DNA of 64,000 nt, from NCBI RefSeq assembly GCF_036173065.1, contig NZ_CP108041.1, forward strand, positions 2,731,001-2,795,000. Direction: 5' to 3'. The position numbers and the translations under genes are program-made. The notes under the pieces are model-generated. The model was not told the origin of the DNA. It searched no databases and worked only from the letters and a program-made list of their open reading frames with translations. This DNA comes from Rhodococcus sp. NBC_00297 (GTDB lineage: Bacteria; Actinomycetota; Actinomycetes; Mycobacteriales; Mycobacteriaceae). Numbering within the stretch: the first letter of the stretch is position 1; every line of letters starts with the position of its first letter. Of the stretch, positions 16,316 to 24,804 are shown in pieces.

Positions 16316-17026
16316 ATGACTCGTGCCGCCCTCGTCTTCCACGAACGTGACCACGCCCTCGGCGTCCGGAACGTCGGCTCGATCGGCCCGGCTCTCCGCG
16401 ATCGCGGATTCGAGACGACGACCTTCTCGTTCGAGGGTGACAGCCGCGACGCGGACCGGCCCACGGCCTCGTCGTTCGACCTGATCGTGCTGATGGGCTC
16501 ACCCGACGCCGCCTACGACGATGCGCTCCCGTGGCTGGCGGAGGAGATCACCTGGCTCGGTGACGCTGTCGCGCAGCGCGTTCCGGTTCTCGGTGTGTGC
16601 TTCGGTGGTCAGCTGCTCGCGCGGGTGCTCGGCGGGACCGTCACGCGTGCGGCCGAGTCGGAGCACGGATTCGTGACCGTGCGGACGGAGTCCGACGAGC
16701 TGATCACCCAGGGTCCGTGGATGCAGTTCCACGACGACACGTTCACGCTCCCGCCGGGCGCCGAGCCGCTCGCGACCACGGCGGCCGCACTGCAGGCCTT
16801 CGTCTCGGGACCGCACATCGGTCTGCAGTTCCACCCGGAGATCACGGTCGACGTGTTCGAGTCGTGGATCGAGGGGTGGGACGCACGGGGAGTGCGGGCG
16901 GAGGTGGAGGCGAATGTGGACGTCCCCACGATCCGCGCCGAGGTCGCGCGGCGGGAGCAGGCCTCCATCGAGGCCTGCTCCCGGTTGATCGACGCGGTCC
17001 TCGCTCGTGCGGGAGTGGCCCGCTAG
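16316..17026 (+). CDS. Class I glutamine amidotransferase
   Basis: A 236-residue stand-alone triad glutaminase domain, resembling the N-terminal half of GMP synthase. The nucleophile elbow LGVCFGGQLL is at about 97-106, and the His/Glu pair is in LQFHPEIT (about 172-179). Such proteins transfer ammonia to a partner synthetase or act on gamma-glutamyl compounds; no partner is adjacent. Start ATG at 16316. Its stop shares CTAG with the stop of convergent pssA, so the two genes overlap by four bases. Confidence 0.85.
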   Translation: MTRAALVFHERDHALGVRNVGSIGPALRDRGFETTTFSFEGDSRDADRPTASSFDLIVLMGSPDAAYDDALPWLAEEITWLGDAVAQRVPVLGVCFGGQLLARVLGGTVTRAAESEHGFVTVRTESDELITQGPWMQFHDDTFTLPPGAEPLATTAAALQAFVSGPHIGLQFHPEITVDVFESWIEGWDARGVRAEVEANVDVPTIRAEVARREQASIEACSRLIDAVLARAGVAR

Positions 17027-17964
17027 ATCTCGTCGCGGGGCGGGACGTCGGCTGCTCGGGCGCTCGGTGACCGAAGTCGGAGCCGAGCCGAACTCGCCGT
17101 GGCGCGGGCGGGACGACGCCGCCGGGCGATACCGGTGCGTGCCGGGCGGTCCTTGCGCATCGCTCGTCGTACGGCCCGTCGCTCGGCGGGCTTGGCCTCC
17201 CACGTCTCGGGCCGCGCGGCCACCCATCGCTGCGACCGCACCGCGAACGGGATGTGGAGCAGATACAACACGATGAGGACCATGAGCAGCACGAACGGGA
17301 ACGTGATCAGTGCCGCGCCCGCCAGGCCGACGAGGATCAGCAGCAACGTCGCCATTCTCGGCGGAACCGAGACGGTCTTGAACGCCATCGTCGGGATACG
17401 GCTGACGATGAGTAGGGCCGACAGCACCACCCAGGTGGCGACGACGTAGTACGAGGACCACCAGCCGTTGCCCCACTGCTCCTCCGCAGCGAGCGGGAGG
17501 AGTGTGACCAGGGCCCCCGCCGGAGCGGGGACACCCACGAAGTACTCGCCGGCGAACGCGGGCCGGGAGTCGTCGTCGAGAAGTGTGTTGAACCGGGCGA
17601 GGCGCAGCACGATGCTCACCGCGTAGATGAGGGCGATGACCCACCCGCCGCTGCTGCCCTCGAGGAGCGTCACGTACAGCACCAGGGCCGGCGCGACGCC
17701 GAAGGAGATGGCGTCGGCGAGCGAGTCGAGCTCGGCTCCCATCCGGCTGGTCGCGTCGAGCATGCGTGCGATGCGACCGTCGAGGGCGTCGAAGACGGCG
17801 GCTGCGCCGATCATGGCGAGCGACAACCCGAGTCGACCGTCGAGCGCGAACTTCACGGCGGACAGTCCTGCGCACATCGCCAGCACCGTGACGGCGCTGG
17901 GCAACAGGCGGACCGCGCCCTGGCGGCCGGTGGACTCGTCGGCCTGCTCGCGTGCCGCGCTCAC
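17023..17964 (-). CDS. pssA: CDP-diacylglycerol-serine O-phosphatidyltransferase
   Basis: Makes phosphatidylserine from CDP-diacylglycerol and serine at the membrane. The 313-residue protein has six to eight helices and the CDP-alcohol phosphotransferase signature (D-x2-DG-x2-AR-x8-G-x3-D-x3-D), seen as [12 protein letters not shown] followed by GAELDSLAD at about 44-70. The last 70 residues are a basic tail rich in Arg/Ala. Start is GTG at 17962-17964, overlapping the psd stop (GTGA). It pairs with psd to give phosphatidylethanolamine. Confidence 0.93.
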   Translation of the reverse strand: MSAAREQADESTGRQGAVRLLPSAVTVLAMCAGLSAVKFALDGRLGLSLAMIGAAAVFDALDGRIARMLDATSRMGAELDSLADAISFGVAPALVLYVTLLEGSSGGWVIALIYAVSIVLRLARFNTLLDDDSRPAFAGEYFVGVPAPAGALVTLLPLAAEEQWGNGWWSSYYVVATWVVLSALLIVSRIPTMAFKTVSVPPRMATLLLILVGLAGAALITFPFVLLMVLIVLYLLHIPFAVRSQRWVAARPETWEAKPAERRAVRRAMRKDRPARTGIARRRRPARATASSARLRLRSPSARAADVPPRDEI

Positions 17965-18674
17965 GGAAGCTCGGCCAGAACCGTCTCGGCTCCGATGGCG
18001 CGCTGCCCGACGATCACCGCCGTCCGCGACCCCTCCGGGAAGTAGGTGTCGACGCGCGAACCGAAGCGGATCAGTCCGTAGGTGTCGCCGATGGTGAGCG
18101 AGTCGCCCACGGACGTGGTGTTGACGATGCGTCGCGCGAGCAGTCCGGCGATCTGTACGACCGCCAGGTCGTGACCCGACGGTGTGCGCAGATGCATGCT
18201 GGTGCGTTCGTTGACCTCGCTGGCGTCCGCGAGGTCGGCCGACAGGAACTGTCCGGCCTTGTGCACCACGGCCTCGACCGTGCCGGACACCGGGACGCGC
18301 TGGACGTGGACGTCGAGCACGGACAGGAAGATGCTGACCCGCGGCAGCGGAGCGGTGCCGAGGTTCAACTCGGCGGGCGGCACCGCGTGGTCGACGAGTG
18401 CGACCTCACCGTCGGCGGGGGCCACGACAACCCCGGCCCGATTCGGCGGGACGCGCGGAGGGTGGCGAAAGAAGCCCGCCATGGCTCCGGCGGTGAGCAG
18501 CGAGGCGGTGCGGACGACCCGGTGGCGGCGGCCGAGTCCGGCGAGCGCCAACGGCACTGCGACGAACGGGGCACCGGCGGGATGCAGCGGCGGAATGCTG
18601 CGCCGCACCAGGTCCACGATGTGTCCTGCTCCGGTCGGTTCAGGCGTACCAGGGGGGACAGGTCTGCGGGCCAC
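17961..18674 (-). CDS. psd: Phosphatidylserine decarboxylase proenzyme
   Basis: Decarboxylates phosphatidylserine to phosphatidylethanolamine. A 237-residue short-form (type A) enzyme with N-terminal hydrophobic segments (about 36-65), then [14 protein letters not shown] (about 84-97), [14 protein letters not shown] (about 117-130) and the self-cleavage region [10 protein letters not shown] (about 200-209). Cleavage before the Ser of GS gives the pyruvoyl group. Start is GTG at 18672-18674. AGGAG-type bases sit close upstream. First gene of the psd-pssA pair. Confidence 0.92.
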   Translation of the reverse strand: MARRPVPPGTPEPTGAGHIVDLVRRSIPPLHPAGAPFVAVPLALAGLGRRHRVVRTASLLTAGAMAGFFRHPPRVPPNRAGVVVAPADGEVALVDHAVPPAELNLGTAPLPRVSIFLSVLDVHVQRVPVSGTVEAVVHKAGQFLSADLADASEVNERTSMHLRTPSGHDLAVVQIAGLLARRIVNTTSVGDSLTIGDTYGLIRFGSRVDTYFPEGSRTAVIVGQRAIGAETVLAELP

Positions 18675-18733
18675 GGGCTCCTCTTACGTCGATTCGGGCA
18701 CACTCTCACGGCCCGAGGGATGTGCGGACACGA

Positions 18734-18770
18734 CTCGGGGCCCCTCACAGATTACGTGAGGGGCCCCGAG
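18734..18770. terminator. Strong bidirectional hairpin terminator
   Basis: CTCGGGGCCCCTCAC (18734-18748) and its exact reverse complement (18756-18770) form a 15-bp stem around a 7-base loop. It lies 15 bases after the YeaQ-type gene stop and upstream of psd, so it probably ends leftward transcription before the psd promoter. Confidence 0.8.
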
Positions 18771-18784
18771 AGGTGGGGTCTGCG

Positions 18785-19057
18785 TCAGACGCGCGAACCG
18801 CGTCCCGTGACTGCCTTGACGATGAACAGCAGGATGATCGCGCCGACGAGGCACGTGACGAAGCTGAAGATGATGCCGCCGCCCTGGACGTCGACACCGA
18901 ACGCGCGGAGCAGGAATCCACCCAGCAGGCCGCCGATGATGCCGACGACGATGTTGAGGATGATGCCCTGCTGCGCATCCGTCTTCATGATCTTGCTGCC
19001 GATCCATCCGGCGAGTCCGCCGATGATGATCCAACCGATGATGCCCAGACCCAACAT
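18785..19057 (-). CDS. GlsB/YeaQ/YmgE family stress-response membrane protein
   Basis: A 90-residue, very hydrophobic protein with three membrane helices rich in Gly and Ile (about 3-20, 30-50, 60-82). It matches the transglycosylase-associated/YeaQ family (WIIIGGLAGWIGSKIM ... NIVVGIIGGLLGG). Members are stress-induced and of unknown molecular function. ATG at 19055-19057 has AGAGG upstream. A strong terminator follows, so the gene is probably monocistronic. Confidence 0.88.
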   Translation of the reverse strand: MLGLGIIGWIIIGGLAGWIGSKIMKTDAQQGIILNIVVGIIGGLLGGFLLRAFGVDVQGGGIIFSFVTCLVGAIILLFIVKAVTGRGSRV

Positions 19058-19198
19058 GATGGAACCTCTTTCAGATCAGCTTTGCTGCCCGTGGACCGGG
19101 CATGACTACTGACCTTCTGTACCCGGCCCCGATACTCAGCAAACGTTAAGTCGGACGACGGCACATCACGATCCGGCCTCGACTGCGTGACGGCGGGC

Positions 19199-20413
19199 CT
19201 ACTGCGGCGTGACCAGCAGGATCTGGTCGGTGTCGCCGTTGTCGGTCGTCACGAGCAGCGTCCCGTCCGGTTGTGCCGACACCGTGCGGATGCGGCCGTA
19301 CTCGCTGAGAGCGGGAATCGTCGACTGCGCGTCCACCGTGGTGCCGTCGTCGGAGAGATCGAGGAGCAGGACCTCCTGGCCCTTCTGCACGCCGACGGCG
19401 AGCATGCCGTTCCACGCGCCCCAGGCGTCACCGTCGAGGAACGTGGCCGACGCGGTGGCGATGGTGCTCGGGCCCGAGCTCCACACCGCGTTCCGGGCGC
19501 CGGGTACACGGTCCGGATCGGTCATCGCGACGGACTCGTCGTAGCCGCCGCCGCGGTCCGGGCGGTACCCGTAGTTGCCGCCCGCCGCGAGGAGGTTCAC
19601 CTCGTCGTCCCGCGACGTGCCCTGTTCGACGGAGAAGATCTGATCGGTGCCGGGCCGGGCGGCCAGTCCCTGGACGTTGCGGTGGCCGAGTGTGAAGACC
19701 GGGCTCGCGGGGTCGGGATTGCCTGCGGCCGGTGCGCCCGTGGCGGCGTCGACCCGGAGGACCTTGCCGCCGAGCGACGTCGGGTCCTGCGGAACGGTGC
19801 CCTGAGCCGAGTCGCCGGTGCCGATGAACAGGGTGCCGTCGGCGTTCGCCAGCACCCGGCATCCGCCGTGGCGACCGGAGGTGACCGGGAACCCGGAGAC
19901 GACGGTGCGCTCACGCGTGAGGCTCGCGTAGTCGTCGGCCACGGTCCATGCGACCACGCCGATGGTGGGGTCGTCGCCTCGAATGCCCTGGCAGGAGTAC
20001 AGGGTCCGATCGGTCTCGAAGGTCGGTGACAGTGCGAGGCCCATCAGACCGGTCTCCGATCCGACGAACAGATCGCCGAGATCGGCGCTGATCGGTGTCG
20101 GCTCACCACCGGGCCGGATCGCGGTGAAGCGGCCGGGGCGCTCGTCGAAGATCACGGTGCCGTCCGGCGCCCGGACCACGTCCCACGGGTGATCGAGCCC
20201 GGTGGCCAGTGAGGAGACGACGACGTTCGGGACGGCGCTCGCGGCGTCCGCGGACATCGGTCCCGGTGTCGTTGCCTGCGATGTCGGCGATTCGGGGGTG
20301 CCGGCCGCGGGGGAGGCGTCGGACTCGGTCGTGGTCGAGCACGCCGTCGTCGCCAGAGCAGCGGACAGGGCGAGGCCGGCGAGGGCGCGGGTCGTGCGGG
20401 CGCGAGGGGTCAT
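19199..20413 (-). CDS. PQQ-dependent sugar (glucose/sorbosone) dehydrogenase-type lipoprotein
   Basis: A 404-residue exported protein with a lipoprotein signal ending in the lipobox TTAC (Cys about 25), then a Ser/Thr/Pro linker to about 58. The rest is a six-bladed GSDH beta-propeller: GLDHPWDVVRAPDG, GLMGLALSPTF, SGRHGGCRVLANADGTLFIGTGD, LGHRNVQGLAARP and DEVNLLAAGGNYGYRP. Members oxidise sugars or act as soluble lectin-like propellers; PQQ dependence is not proven. Its ATG overlaps the SRPBCC stop by one base, so the two form an operon. Confidence 0.87.
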   Translation of the reverse strand: MTPRARTTRALAGLALSAALATTACSTTTESDASPAAGTPESPTSQATTPGPMSADAASAVPNVVVSSLATGLDHPWDVVRAPDGTVIFDERPGRFTAIRPGGEPTPISADLGDLFVGSETGLMGLALSPTFETDRTLYSCQGIRGDDPTIGVVAWTVADDYASLTRERTVVSGFPVTSGRHGGCRVLANADGTLFIGTGDSAQGTVPQDPTSLGGKVLRVDAATGAPAAGNPDPASPVFTLGHRNVQGLAARPGTDQIFSVEQGTSRDDEVNLLAAGGNYGYRPDRGGGYDESVAMTDPDRVPGARNAVWSSGPSTIATASATFLDGDAWGAWNGMLAVGVQKGQEVLLLDLSDDGTTVDAQSTIPALSEYGRIRTVSAQPDGTLLVTTDNGDTDQILLVTPQ

Positions 20414-20880
20414 CACTTCACGGTACGAGCAGAACTCTCGGCCGCGTCCTTGATCTTCGCCAGGGTGGACGCCATGCCCCGCTCGAGTTCGGCCTCGAAG
20501 TTGCGTGTGCCGCCCAGCACCAGTCGCACCGCGGTGTCGGAGACCTTGGTGGTGCCGCCGGGTGCCTCGCGACGCTCGGTCACGCGTGTGCCCGTCTCGG
20601 TCGGTTCCAGGAAGTAGGACCACACCGTGTGGTTCTCGGTGATGCGGAACGCGAGCAGTCGCTCGGGCTCGAGGCGCACGACCCGCGACGTCGTGGGCCA
20701 CACGAGGGGTCCGCGCCGATTGACGTTGAGCGTGCGGGTGCCCACGCGCAGTGGGCCGAACACCTTCATCACCGCGCACTGGGGGCTCCACTCACCCATG
20801 CGCTTCAGGTCGGACACCACGGACCAGACCGCGCTCGGCGGTGCATCGATGTCGACGCTGACGGACAGGGGTGTGGCCAT
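20413..20880 (-). CDS. SRPBCC (polyketide cyclase/START-like) protein
   Basis: A 155-residue helix-grip domain protein with a large hydrophobic pocket, typical of ligand binding. It opens with SVDIDAPPSAVWSVVSDLKRMGEWSPQ (about 6-32). VWSYFLEPTETGTRVTERRE and a C-terminal amphipathic helix (about 130-150) follow. The ligand is unknown; mycobacterial homologues are annotated as conserved or coenzyme Q-binding-like proteins. It is co-transcribed with the sugar dehydrogenase-type lipoprotein through a TGATG junction. Confidence 0.82.
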   Translation of the reverse strand: MATPLSVSVDIDAPPSAVWSVVSDLKRMGEWSPQCAVMKVFGPLRVGTRTLNVNRRGPLVWPTTSRVVRLEPERLLAFRITENHTVWSYFLEPTETGTRVTERREAPGGTTKVSDTAVRLVLGGTRNFEAELERGMASTLAKIKDAAESSARTVK

Positions 20881-20923
20881 GGAGTTCTCCCGGTGTGTTC
20901 AGGCAGGCTGGGTGGTGACGCCG

Positions 20924-21376
20924 TCAGGGTAGTAGGACGTCCACGACGTGCACCGCGACGTCCTCCGCCGTGAGAGCGGTGCCGAGCGTGGTGTTCACCG
21001 CGTCGGCCGTCCTCCCGGTCAGTGTCACCGCCAGCGCGGCCATGTCCTGGCCGTACGTCACGGCGATGTCCAGGGACACCCCGGTACACCGGCGTCCGTC
21101 GACGTCGAGATCGATGCCCTTGACCCCGCAGGGCAGTTCCGACAGGGCGCGGGCGATGGACAGGAGCACCAGGTGGTCGCCTACCCGGAGCGAGTCGCCG
21201 TCGACGAAACCCGGGTGCGAGGCGTCCAGCGCGCGTGTCCGCCGAGCCGTCGCGCGGAGTGCGGCGAGGATCGCCGTGCTGGCCTCGACCCAGGACGGCA
21301 CCTCCTCGTCGCGCAGTTCCTGTGCGGCGCGGCTGAGCACGGGATCGTCCGGCTCGTCCGCCGTGTCTAACGCCAT
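20924..21376 (-). CDS. Asp23-like protein downstream of ECF sigma factor
   Basis: A 150-residue protein. Residues about 55-150 read like an Asp23/Gls24 domain: GDHLVLLSIARALSELPCGVKGIDLDVDG, VSLDIAVTYGQDMAALAVTLTGRTADAVNTTLG and the closing VAVHVVDVLLP. The N-terminal 50 residues are acidic and helical. It starts with ATG at 21374-21376 inside the 3' end of the sigma gene (10-base overlap), so the two are coupled. Its position suggests it regulates or senses for that sigma factor, which is inference. Confidence 0.65.
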   Translation of the reverse strand: MALDTADEPDDPVLSRAAQELRDEEVPSWVEASTAILAALRATARRTRALDASHPGFVDGDSLRVGDHLVLLSIARALSELPCGVKGIDLDVDGRRCTGVSLDIAVTYGQDMAALAVTLTGRTADAVNTTLGTALTAEDVAVHVVDVLLP

Positions 21377-21906
21377 GACGCCATCCTCTCGCTCAGAGTG
21401 GTTCGTGCGCGGGTGACCTGACCGCGCACCGCGGACGGCGACATGGACAGGATCTCCCCGATCTCGACATGAGTCATTCCCTCGACCTCGCGGAGCAACC
21501 AGCACGAGCGCTGCATCTGTGGCAGTGCCCCGAGGGCCACGCGCAGCTCGGCGAGGAACCCCGATTCCGTCGCCCGCACCTCCGGATCGTCCGACACGTC
21601 GCTGACGGCGTCGTCGAACAGCCACTCCTCGTGCGGACGGGGGATGCGGCGCCGCGTGGCGTCGATGGCCTTGTGTGCGGTGATACCGAACAGCCATGTG
21701 CGCAGCGCCGAGTCGGACCGGTAGTTGCCGAGGCTCTTCCAGGCCGCGACGAACGCGTCCTGGACCACCTCCTCCGCGACGCCGTCGTCACGCGACATGT
21801 TGCGGGCGTACCGGAACATCGCGGGACCGTGCGTGCGGACGATCTCCTCGAATGCGCCGCGGTCACCGATGATCGCAGCGTCGACGAGAGCCGCATCGCT
21901 GTCCAC
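21367..21906 (-). CDS. ECF-type RNA polymerase sigma factor
   Basis: A 179-residue sigma-70 family protein with region 2 (about 10-80, RTHGPAMFRYARNMSRDDGVAEEVVQDAFVAAWKSLGNYRSDSALRTWLFGI) and region 4 (about 118-172, LGALPQMQRSCWLLREVEGMTHVEIGEILSMSPSAVRGQVTRAR). It directs polymerase to a stress regulon. GTG at 21904-21906 is the only sensible start in frame and has no Shine-Dalgarno, so the mRNA may be leaderless. It is divergent from the Asp23/AmaP operon, its probable target. Confidence 0.87.
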   Translation of the reverse strand: MDSDAALVDAAIIGDRGAFEEIVRTHGPAMFRYARNMSRDDGVAEEVVQDAFVAAWKSLGNYRSDSALRTWLFGITAHKAIDATRRRIPRPHEEWLFDDAVSDVSDDPEVRATESGFLAELRVALGALPQMQRSCWLLREVEGMTHVEIGEILSMSPSAVRGQVTRARTTLSERMASWR

Positions 21907-22028
21907 GGAGCAGATTCGAACCAGCGGGTGTGAAACGACAGTGGTGTGGCATACATCACATCCGCATACGTTTTCCTCGGTCCGCCTCGACCTACTCCCG
22001 ACACAACGAACCCGAAAGGATGACGTAG
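21907..22028. promoter_or_regulatory. Divergent promoter region of sigma / Asp23 locus
   Basis: A 122-base spacer between the sigma factor and the rightward Asp23 operon. It contains a relatively AT-rich core (about 21946-21978) where both promoters probably lie. AAAGGAT at 22015-22021 precedes the rightward ATG as ribosome binding site. I could not assign a definite -35/-10 pair. Confidence 0.4.
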
Positions 22029-22514
22029 ATGACGACAGCACAGGGATCCACCACGTCCACCACCGCCACCGGCTCGAACGGTGCGCTGGACAAGAAGACC
22101 GACTCCACCGGTGCACTGGTCGCGTCCGACGGCCGCACCACCATCGCGGACGTCGTCGTGTCCAAGATCGCCGGCATCGCCACCCGTGAGGTCCAGGGCG
22201 TGCACGACGTGGGCGGCGGCGCGACCCGCGCCATCGGTGCACTGCGCGAGCGCATCCCCGGCGCCCGGGTCAACCACTCGCAGGGCGTGTCCGTGGAGGT
22301 CGGCGAGAGTCAGGCAGCCGTCGACATCGACATCGTGGCCGACTACGGCGTGTCCATCGCGGATCTCGCGGCGGGCATCCGTCGCAACGTGATCGACGCG
22401 GTCGAGCGGATGACCGGCCTGCAGGTCACCGAGGTCAACATCACCGTGCACGACGTCTTCCTGTTCGAGGAAGAAGACGAGCGCGACGACGCAGCACCCG
22501 CACGCGTTCGATGA
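22029..22514 (+). CDS. Asp23/Gls24 family envelope stress response protein
   Basis: A 161-residue protein: a low-complexity Thr/Ser N-terminus (1-35), then a full Asp23 domain (about 38-145). Recognisable segments are IADVVVSKIAGIATREVQGVHDVGGG, VEVGESQAAVDIDIVADYGVSIADLAAGIRRNVIDAVERMTGLQVTEVNITVHDV and an acidic tail. In staphylococci Asp23 coats the membrane through AmaP; a similar cytoplasmic role at the membrane is inferred. First gene of a six-gene overlapping operon that ends in an AmaP-like protein. Confidence 0.9.
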   Translation: MTTAQGSTTSTTATGSNGALDKKTDSTGALVASDGRTTIADVVVSKIAGIATREVQGVHDVGGGATRAIGALRERIPGARVNHSQGVSVEVGESQAAVDIDIVADYGVSIADLAAGIRRNVIDAVERMTGLQVTEVNITVHDVFLFEEEDERDDAAPARVR

Positions 22515-22897
22515 GCCCCGCGGCACCGTCGGGCAGCGATCGCGCCGATCTCGTCGCGGACGCGGTCGTCGCGGTGGACGGAGTCGCCTCGTTGCACGGC
22601 GGGATGTTCGGCGAGATCGGCACCTACCTTCCCGGTAGGCGCGTCGCCGGGGTCGCGATCCGGGACGACGGGACCGAGATCCACATCGCCGTGACCCCGG
22701 ACGCCGTCGTACGCGAGACGGCCGACGCGGTTCGCCGCGCCGTCCGTGCGGTGGTCGATGCCCCGGTGCACGTCGTGGTCGAGGACGTGGCGTCGCCGTC
22801 GGACGGCGGCGCCGACACAGGGTCCTCCGGACCGGAACCGACCGAGTCCTCCGAGCCGGGGTCGACCTCGGCTCCCGGGGGTACTCTCCGCCCGTGA
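22511..22897 (+). CDS. Short Asp23-like protein
   Basis: A 128-residue protein whose residues about 10-95 look like a shortened Asp23 domain: LVADAVVAVDGVASLHGGMFGEIGTYLPGRRVAGVAIRDDGTEIHIAVTPDAVVRETADAVRRAVRAVVDAPVHVVVEDV. A Ser/Pro/Gly-rich tail follows. It overlaps the upstream Asp23 gene and the downstream gene by four bases each. It is probably a partner of the main Asp23 protein. No other function is visible. Confidence 0.75.
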   Translation: MSPAAPSGSDRADLVADAVVAVDGVASLHGGMFGEIGTYLPGRRVAGVAIRDDGTEIHIAVTPDAVVRETADAVRRAVRAVVDAPVHVVVEDVASPSDGGADTGSSGPEPTESSEPGSTSAPGGTLRP

Positions 22898-23214
22898 CCC
22901 AGCCTCGTCCGCAGCACGCCGACCCCGCCTATCGCGAGGCTCGGCGTGCGGCGGCGAGAGCGCACCATCCCGACGCCGGGGGCGACGCCGAGTCGCTCAT
23001 CCGTGCGTTGCGCGACATCGACGCGAAGTTCTCCCGCGGGACCGTCGCGACGCAGGTGGTCGTCGGCGTCTCCCGACGACGGCTCGCCGTTCGACGCCTG
23101 TCCCGGGTCCGTCGACTGCTGCCCACGCGGCGCACCTACGTCGACCTGCCCACGAGCTCGGCCGACCGGCCACCCAGACCCACGGACCCACGTTCTCCCT
23201 CCCGGGAGAACTGA
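22894..23214 (+). CDS. Small basic protein with an HPD (J-domain-like) helix
   Basis: A 106-residue protein. Near the N-terminus (about 10-48) it reads DPAYREARRAAARAHHPDAGGDAESLIRALRDIDAKF, which looks like helix II, the HPD loop and helix III of a J domain, without a clear helix I. The rest is Arg-rich and unstructured. If real, it could recruit DnaK to the envelope-stress complex; that is inference from a short motif. GTG at 22894 overlaps the upstream stop (GTGA). Confidence 0.6.
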   Translation: MTQPRPQHADPAYREARRAAARAHHPDAGGDAESLIRALRDIDAKFSRGTVATQVVVGVSRRRLAVRRLSRVRRLLPTRRTYVDLPTSSADRPPRPTDPRSPSREN

Positions 23215-23237
23215 CCGCTCTCCACGATCGGAGCACC

Positions 23238-23417
23238 ATGACTTCCTCGACCATCGGCCTTCTCGCCGGCCTCCTTCTGGCAGTCGCTGCCGCAGCCGGC
23301 GGATTCACCGGATTCCTCGTCGCTCTCGTCCTGGGTGCGATCGGGTTCGCCGTCGGCGCGTACCGCGACGGAAACTTCGACCCCGAGGCTCTCCTGCGAG
23401 GTCGCGGCCGTGGCTGA
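23238..23417 (+). CDS. Small membrane protein (DUF2273-like) of Asp23 operon
   Basis: A 59-residue protein with two closely spaced hydrophobic helices (about 5-22 and 24-42), then YRDGNFDPEALLRGRGRG. Small DUF2273 membrane proteins commonly sit beside asp23 and amaP in Gram-positive bacteria, and size and context fit. ATG at 23238 has GGAG seven bases away. The next gene starts inside its last codons (8-base overlap). Confidence 0.7.
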   Translation: MTSSTIGLLAGLLLAVAAAAGGFTGFLVALVLGAIGFAVGAYRDGNFDPEALLRGRGRG

Positions 23418-24234
23418 CACCGCCCCGAGCGACACGGCGGACGGAGCGGACACCGTCTCGAAAGACCTGTCCGACAGGCCCGACCCCGGGACGATCGACC
23501 CCGCGCAGCGTGGGTCGCTCACAGTCCTCGATCGCGCGGTCGAGTCCATCGCCGACGCCTCCCTCGGTCGCACCGACGGTGTCGTCACCTCCGGCGGGAG
23601 CTTCGGCCGCAAACCGTCCCGTGCGAAGGTGACGAAGCAGGACGACCGCGTACGCGCCGCCGTCGACGTGACCGTGGCGTGGCCGCGCTCGGCGGTGTCC
23701 GTCGCCGACGATCTCCGCCGCGACATCGCGCGCGGCATGACCGACTCGGGCCTGCGCACGGATTCCGTCGACGTACACGTCGGCGACTTCGGTTCCGTGT
23801 CCTCGTCCGCCGCGCCGGCGTCGGGCGCGACTCCCGCGCCGACCACCCGGCCGCTCGCGGCTCCGGCCGCGACCCCGATCGCGATCGTGGTGTCGCTGCT
23901 GCTCCTCGCCGGGGCCGGTGTGCTGATCCGCGACGCGCTGGTCGGATTCTCCGTCATCAGCGGTCGAGAGTGGACGGCGAGCGCACTCGACTGGATCGAC
24001 GGACTCACACCCCTGTCCTGGATGTTCCCCGCGGGCATCGCCGTGGCGGTCGTCGGAGTTCTGGTCGTCCTGGCCTCGCTCAAGTGGCGCGCCCGTCGGT
24101 ACCGGTCCAGCGGGATCGCGGACGACGTGTGGGTGCACAAGGCCGACCTGGCGAAGGTGACCGAGCCGGAACCCACGGTGGCGGCCGCACCCGAGACCGC
24201 GGCCACCCCGACTGTCGCAGGAGGCGAGAAATGA
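23410..24234 (+). CDS. Two-helix membrane protein of Asp23 operon (DUF6286-like)
   Basis: A 274-residue protein. The N-terminal cytoplasmic region (about 1-130) contains an Asp23-like stretch (LDRAVESIADASLG ... VRAAVDVTVAWPRSAVSVADDLRRDIARGMTDSGLRTDSVDVHVGDFG). An Ala/Pro linker leads to two membrane helices (about 155-178 and 200-224) and a short basic, then Ala/Pro tail. It appears to combine a soluble Asp23-type module with a membrane anchor. GTG at 23410 is chosen for its overlap with the upstream stop. Function inferred from context. Confidence 0.72.
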   Translation: MADTAPSDTADGADTVSKDLSDRPDPGTIDPAQRGSLTVLDRAVESIADASLGRTDGVVTSGGSFGRKPSRAKVTKQDDRVRAAVDVTVAWPRSAVSVADDLRRDIARGMTDSGLRTDSVDVHVGDFGSVSSSAAPASGATPAPTTRPLAAPAATPIAIVVSLLLLAGAGVLIRDALVGFSVISGREWTASALDWIDGLTPLSWMFPAGIAVAVVGVLVVLASLKWRARRYRSSGIADDVWVHKADLAKVTEPEPTVAAAPETAATPTVAGGEK

Positions 24235-24782
24235 AGCGGACCACGGTGTTCTTCGACCGCCTCGGTGTCCTGATCATCGGACTCGCGCTCGTGGCCGTCG
24301 GCGGTGGCGCCGCACTGTGGCAGCGCGATCGACTCCCGTTCGAACTCACCGAGGTCGACGCGTCGGTGGTGACCGACGCGCAGGACCAGCAGTGGTGGCC
24401 GTGGGCTCTCCTCGGCGCCGGAGTGCTGATCGCGCTGCTCGTGTTGTTCTCACTGGTACGAAGGCTGCCGTCCTCAGCGGGGCGCACCCTGTCGCTGCCG
24501 GTCACCGGCGATCCCGACGGCCGCGTGACCGTCGATCTGCGATCGGTCGCTCACAGGGCGGCCGACACCGCCCGCGAGGTCGACGGGGTGAAGTCCGCGC
24601 GTGCGCGTCTGCGTCACGAGCGGTCCGACGGTCGCCGTGTCCCGGTGATCACCGTGGTGGTGCGGGCCGAGGAGTCCGCATCGCTGCGCACCGTAGCGGA
24701 GAAGTTGACGGACGTGCGCAGCGCGGTCGCGTCGGTCGTCGGCGACGGTGCCGTCGGCGTTCGGGTACTGCTCTCGGCCTGA
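24231..24782 (+). CDS. AmaP-like Asp23 membrane anchor
   Basis: A 183-residue protein with a short N-terminus, a first helix (about 10-28), a polar loop, a second helix (about 55-76) and a soluble Asp23/AmaP-type C-terminal domain (about 88-183, GRVTVDLRSVAHRAADTAREVDGVKSARARLRHE ... ADSASLRTVAEKL-like). In S. aureus AmaP tethers Asp23 to the membrane, and this layout matches. ATG at 24231 overlaps the previous stop (ATGA). Last gene of the operon. Confidence 0.78.
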   Translation: MKRTTVFFDRLGVLIIGLALVAVGGGAALWQRDRLPFELTEVDASVVTDAQDQQWWPWALLGAGVLIALLVLFSLVRRLPSSAGRTLSLPVTGDPDGRVTVDLRSVAHRAADTAREVDGVKSARARLRHERSDGRRVPVITVVVRAEESASLRTVAEKLTDVRSAVASVVGDGAVGVRVLLSA

Positions 24783-24784
24783 CC

Positions 24785-24804
24785 CTCGCGGCTCAGAGCG
24801 CGAG
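24785..24804. terminator. Weak hairpin between convergent AmaP-like and DUF1304 genes
   Basis: CTCGCG (24785-24790) pairs with CGCGAG (24799-24804) around an 8-base loop, two bases after the AmaP-like stop and across the DUF1304 stop. The stem is short and no T-run follows. Confidence 0.3.
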
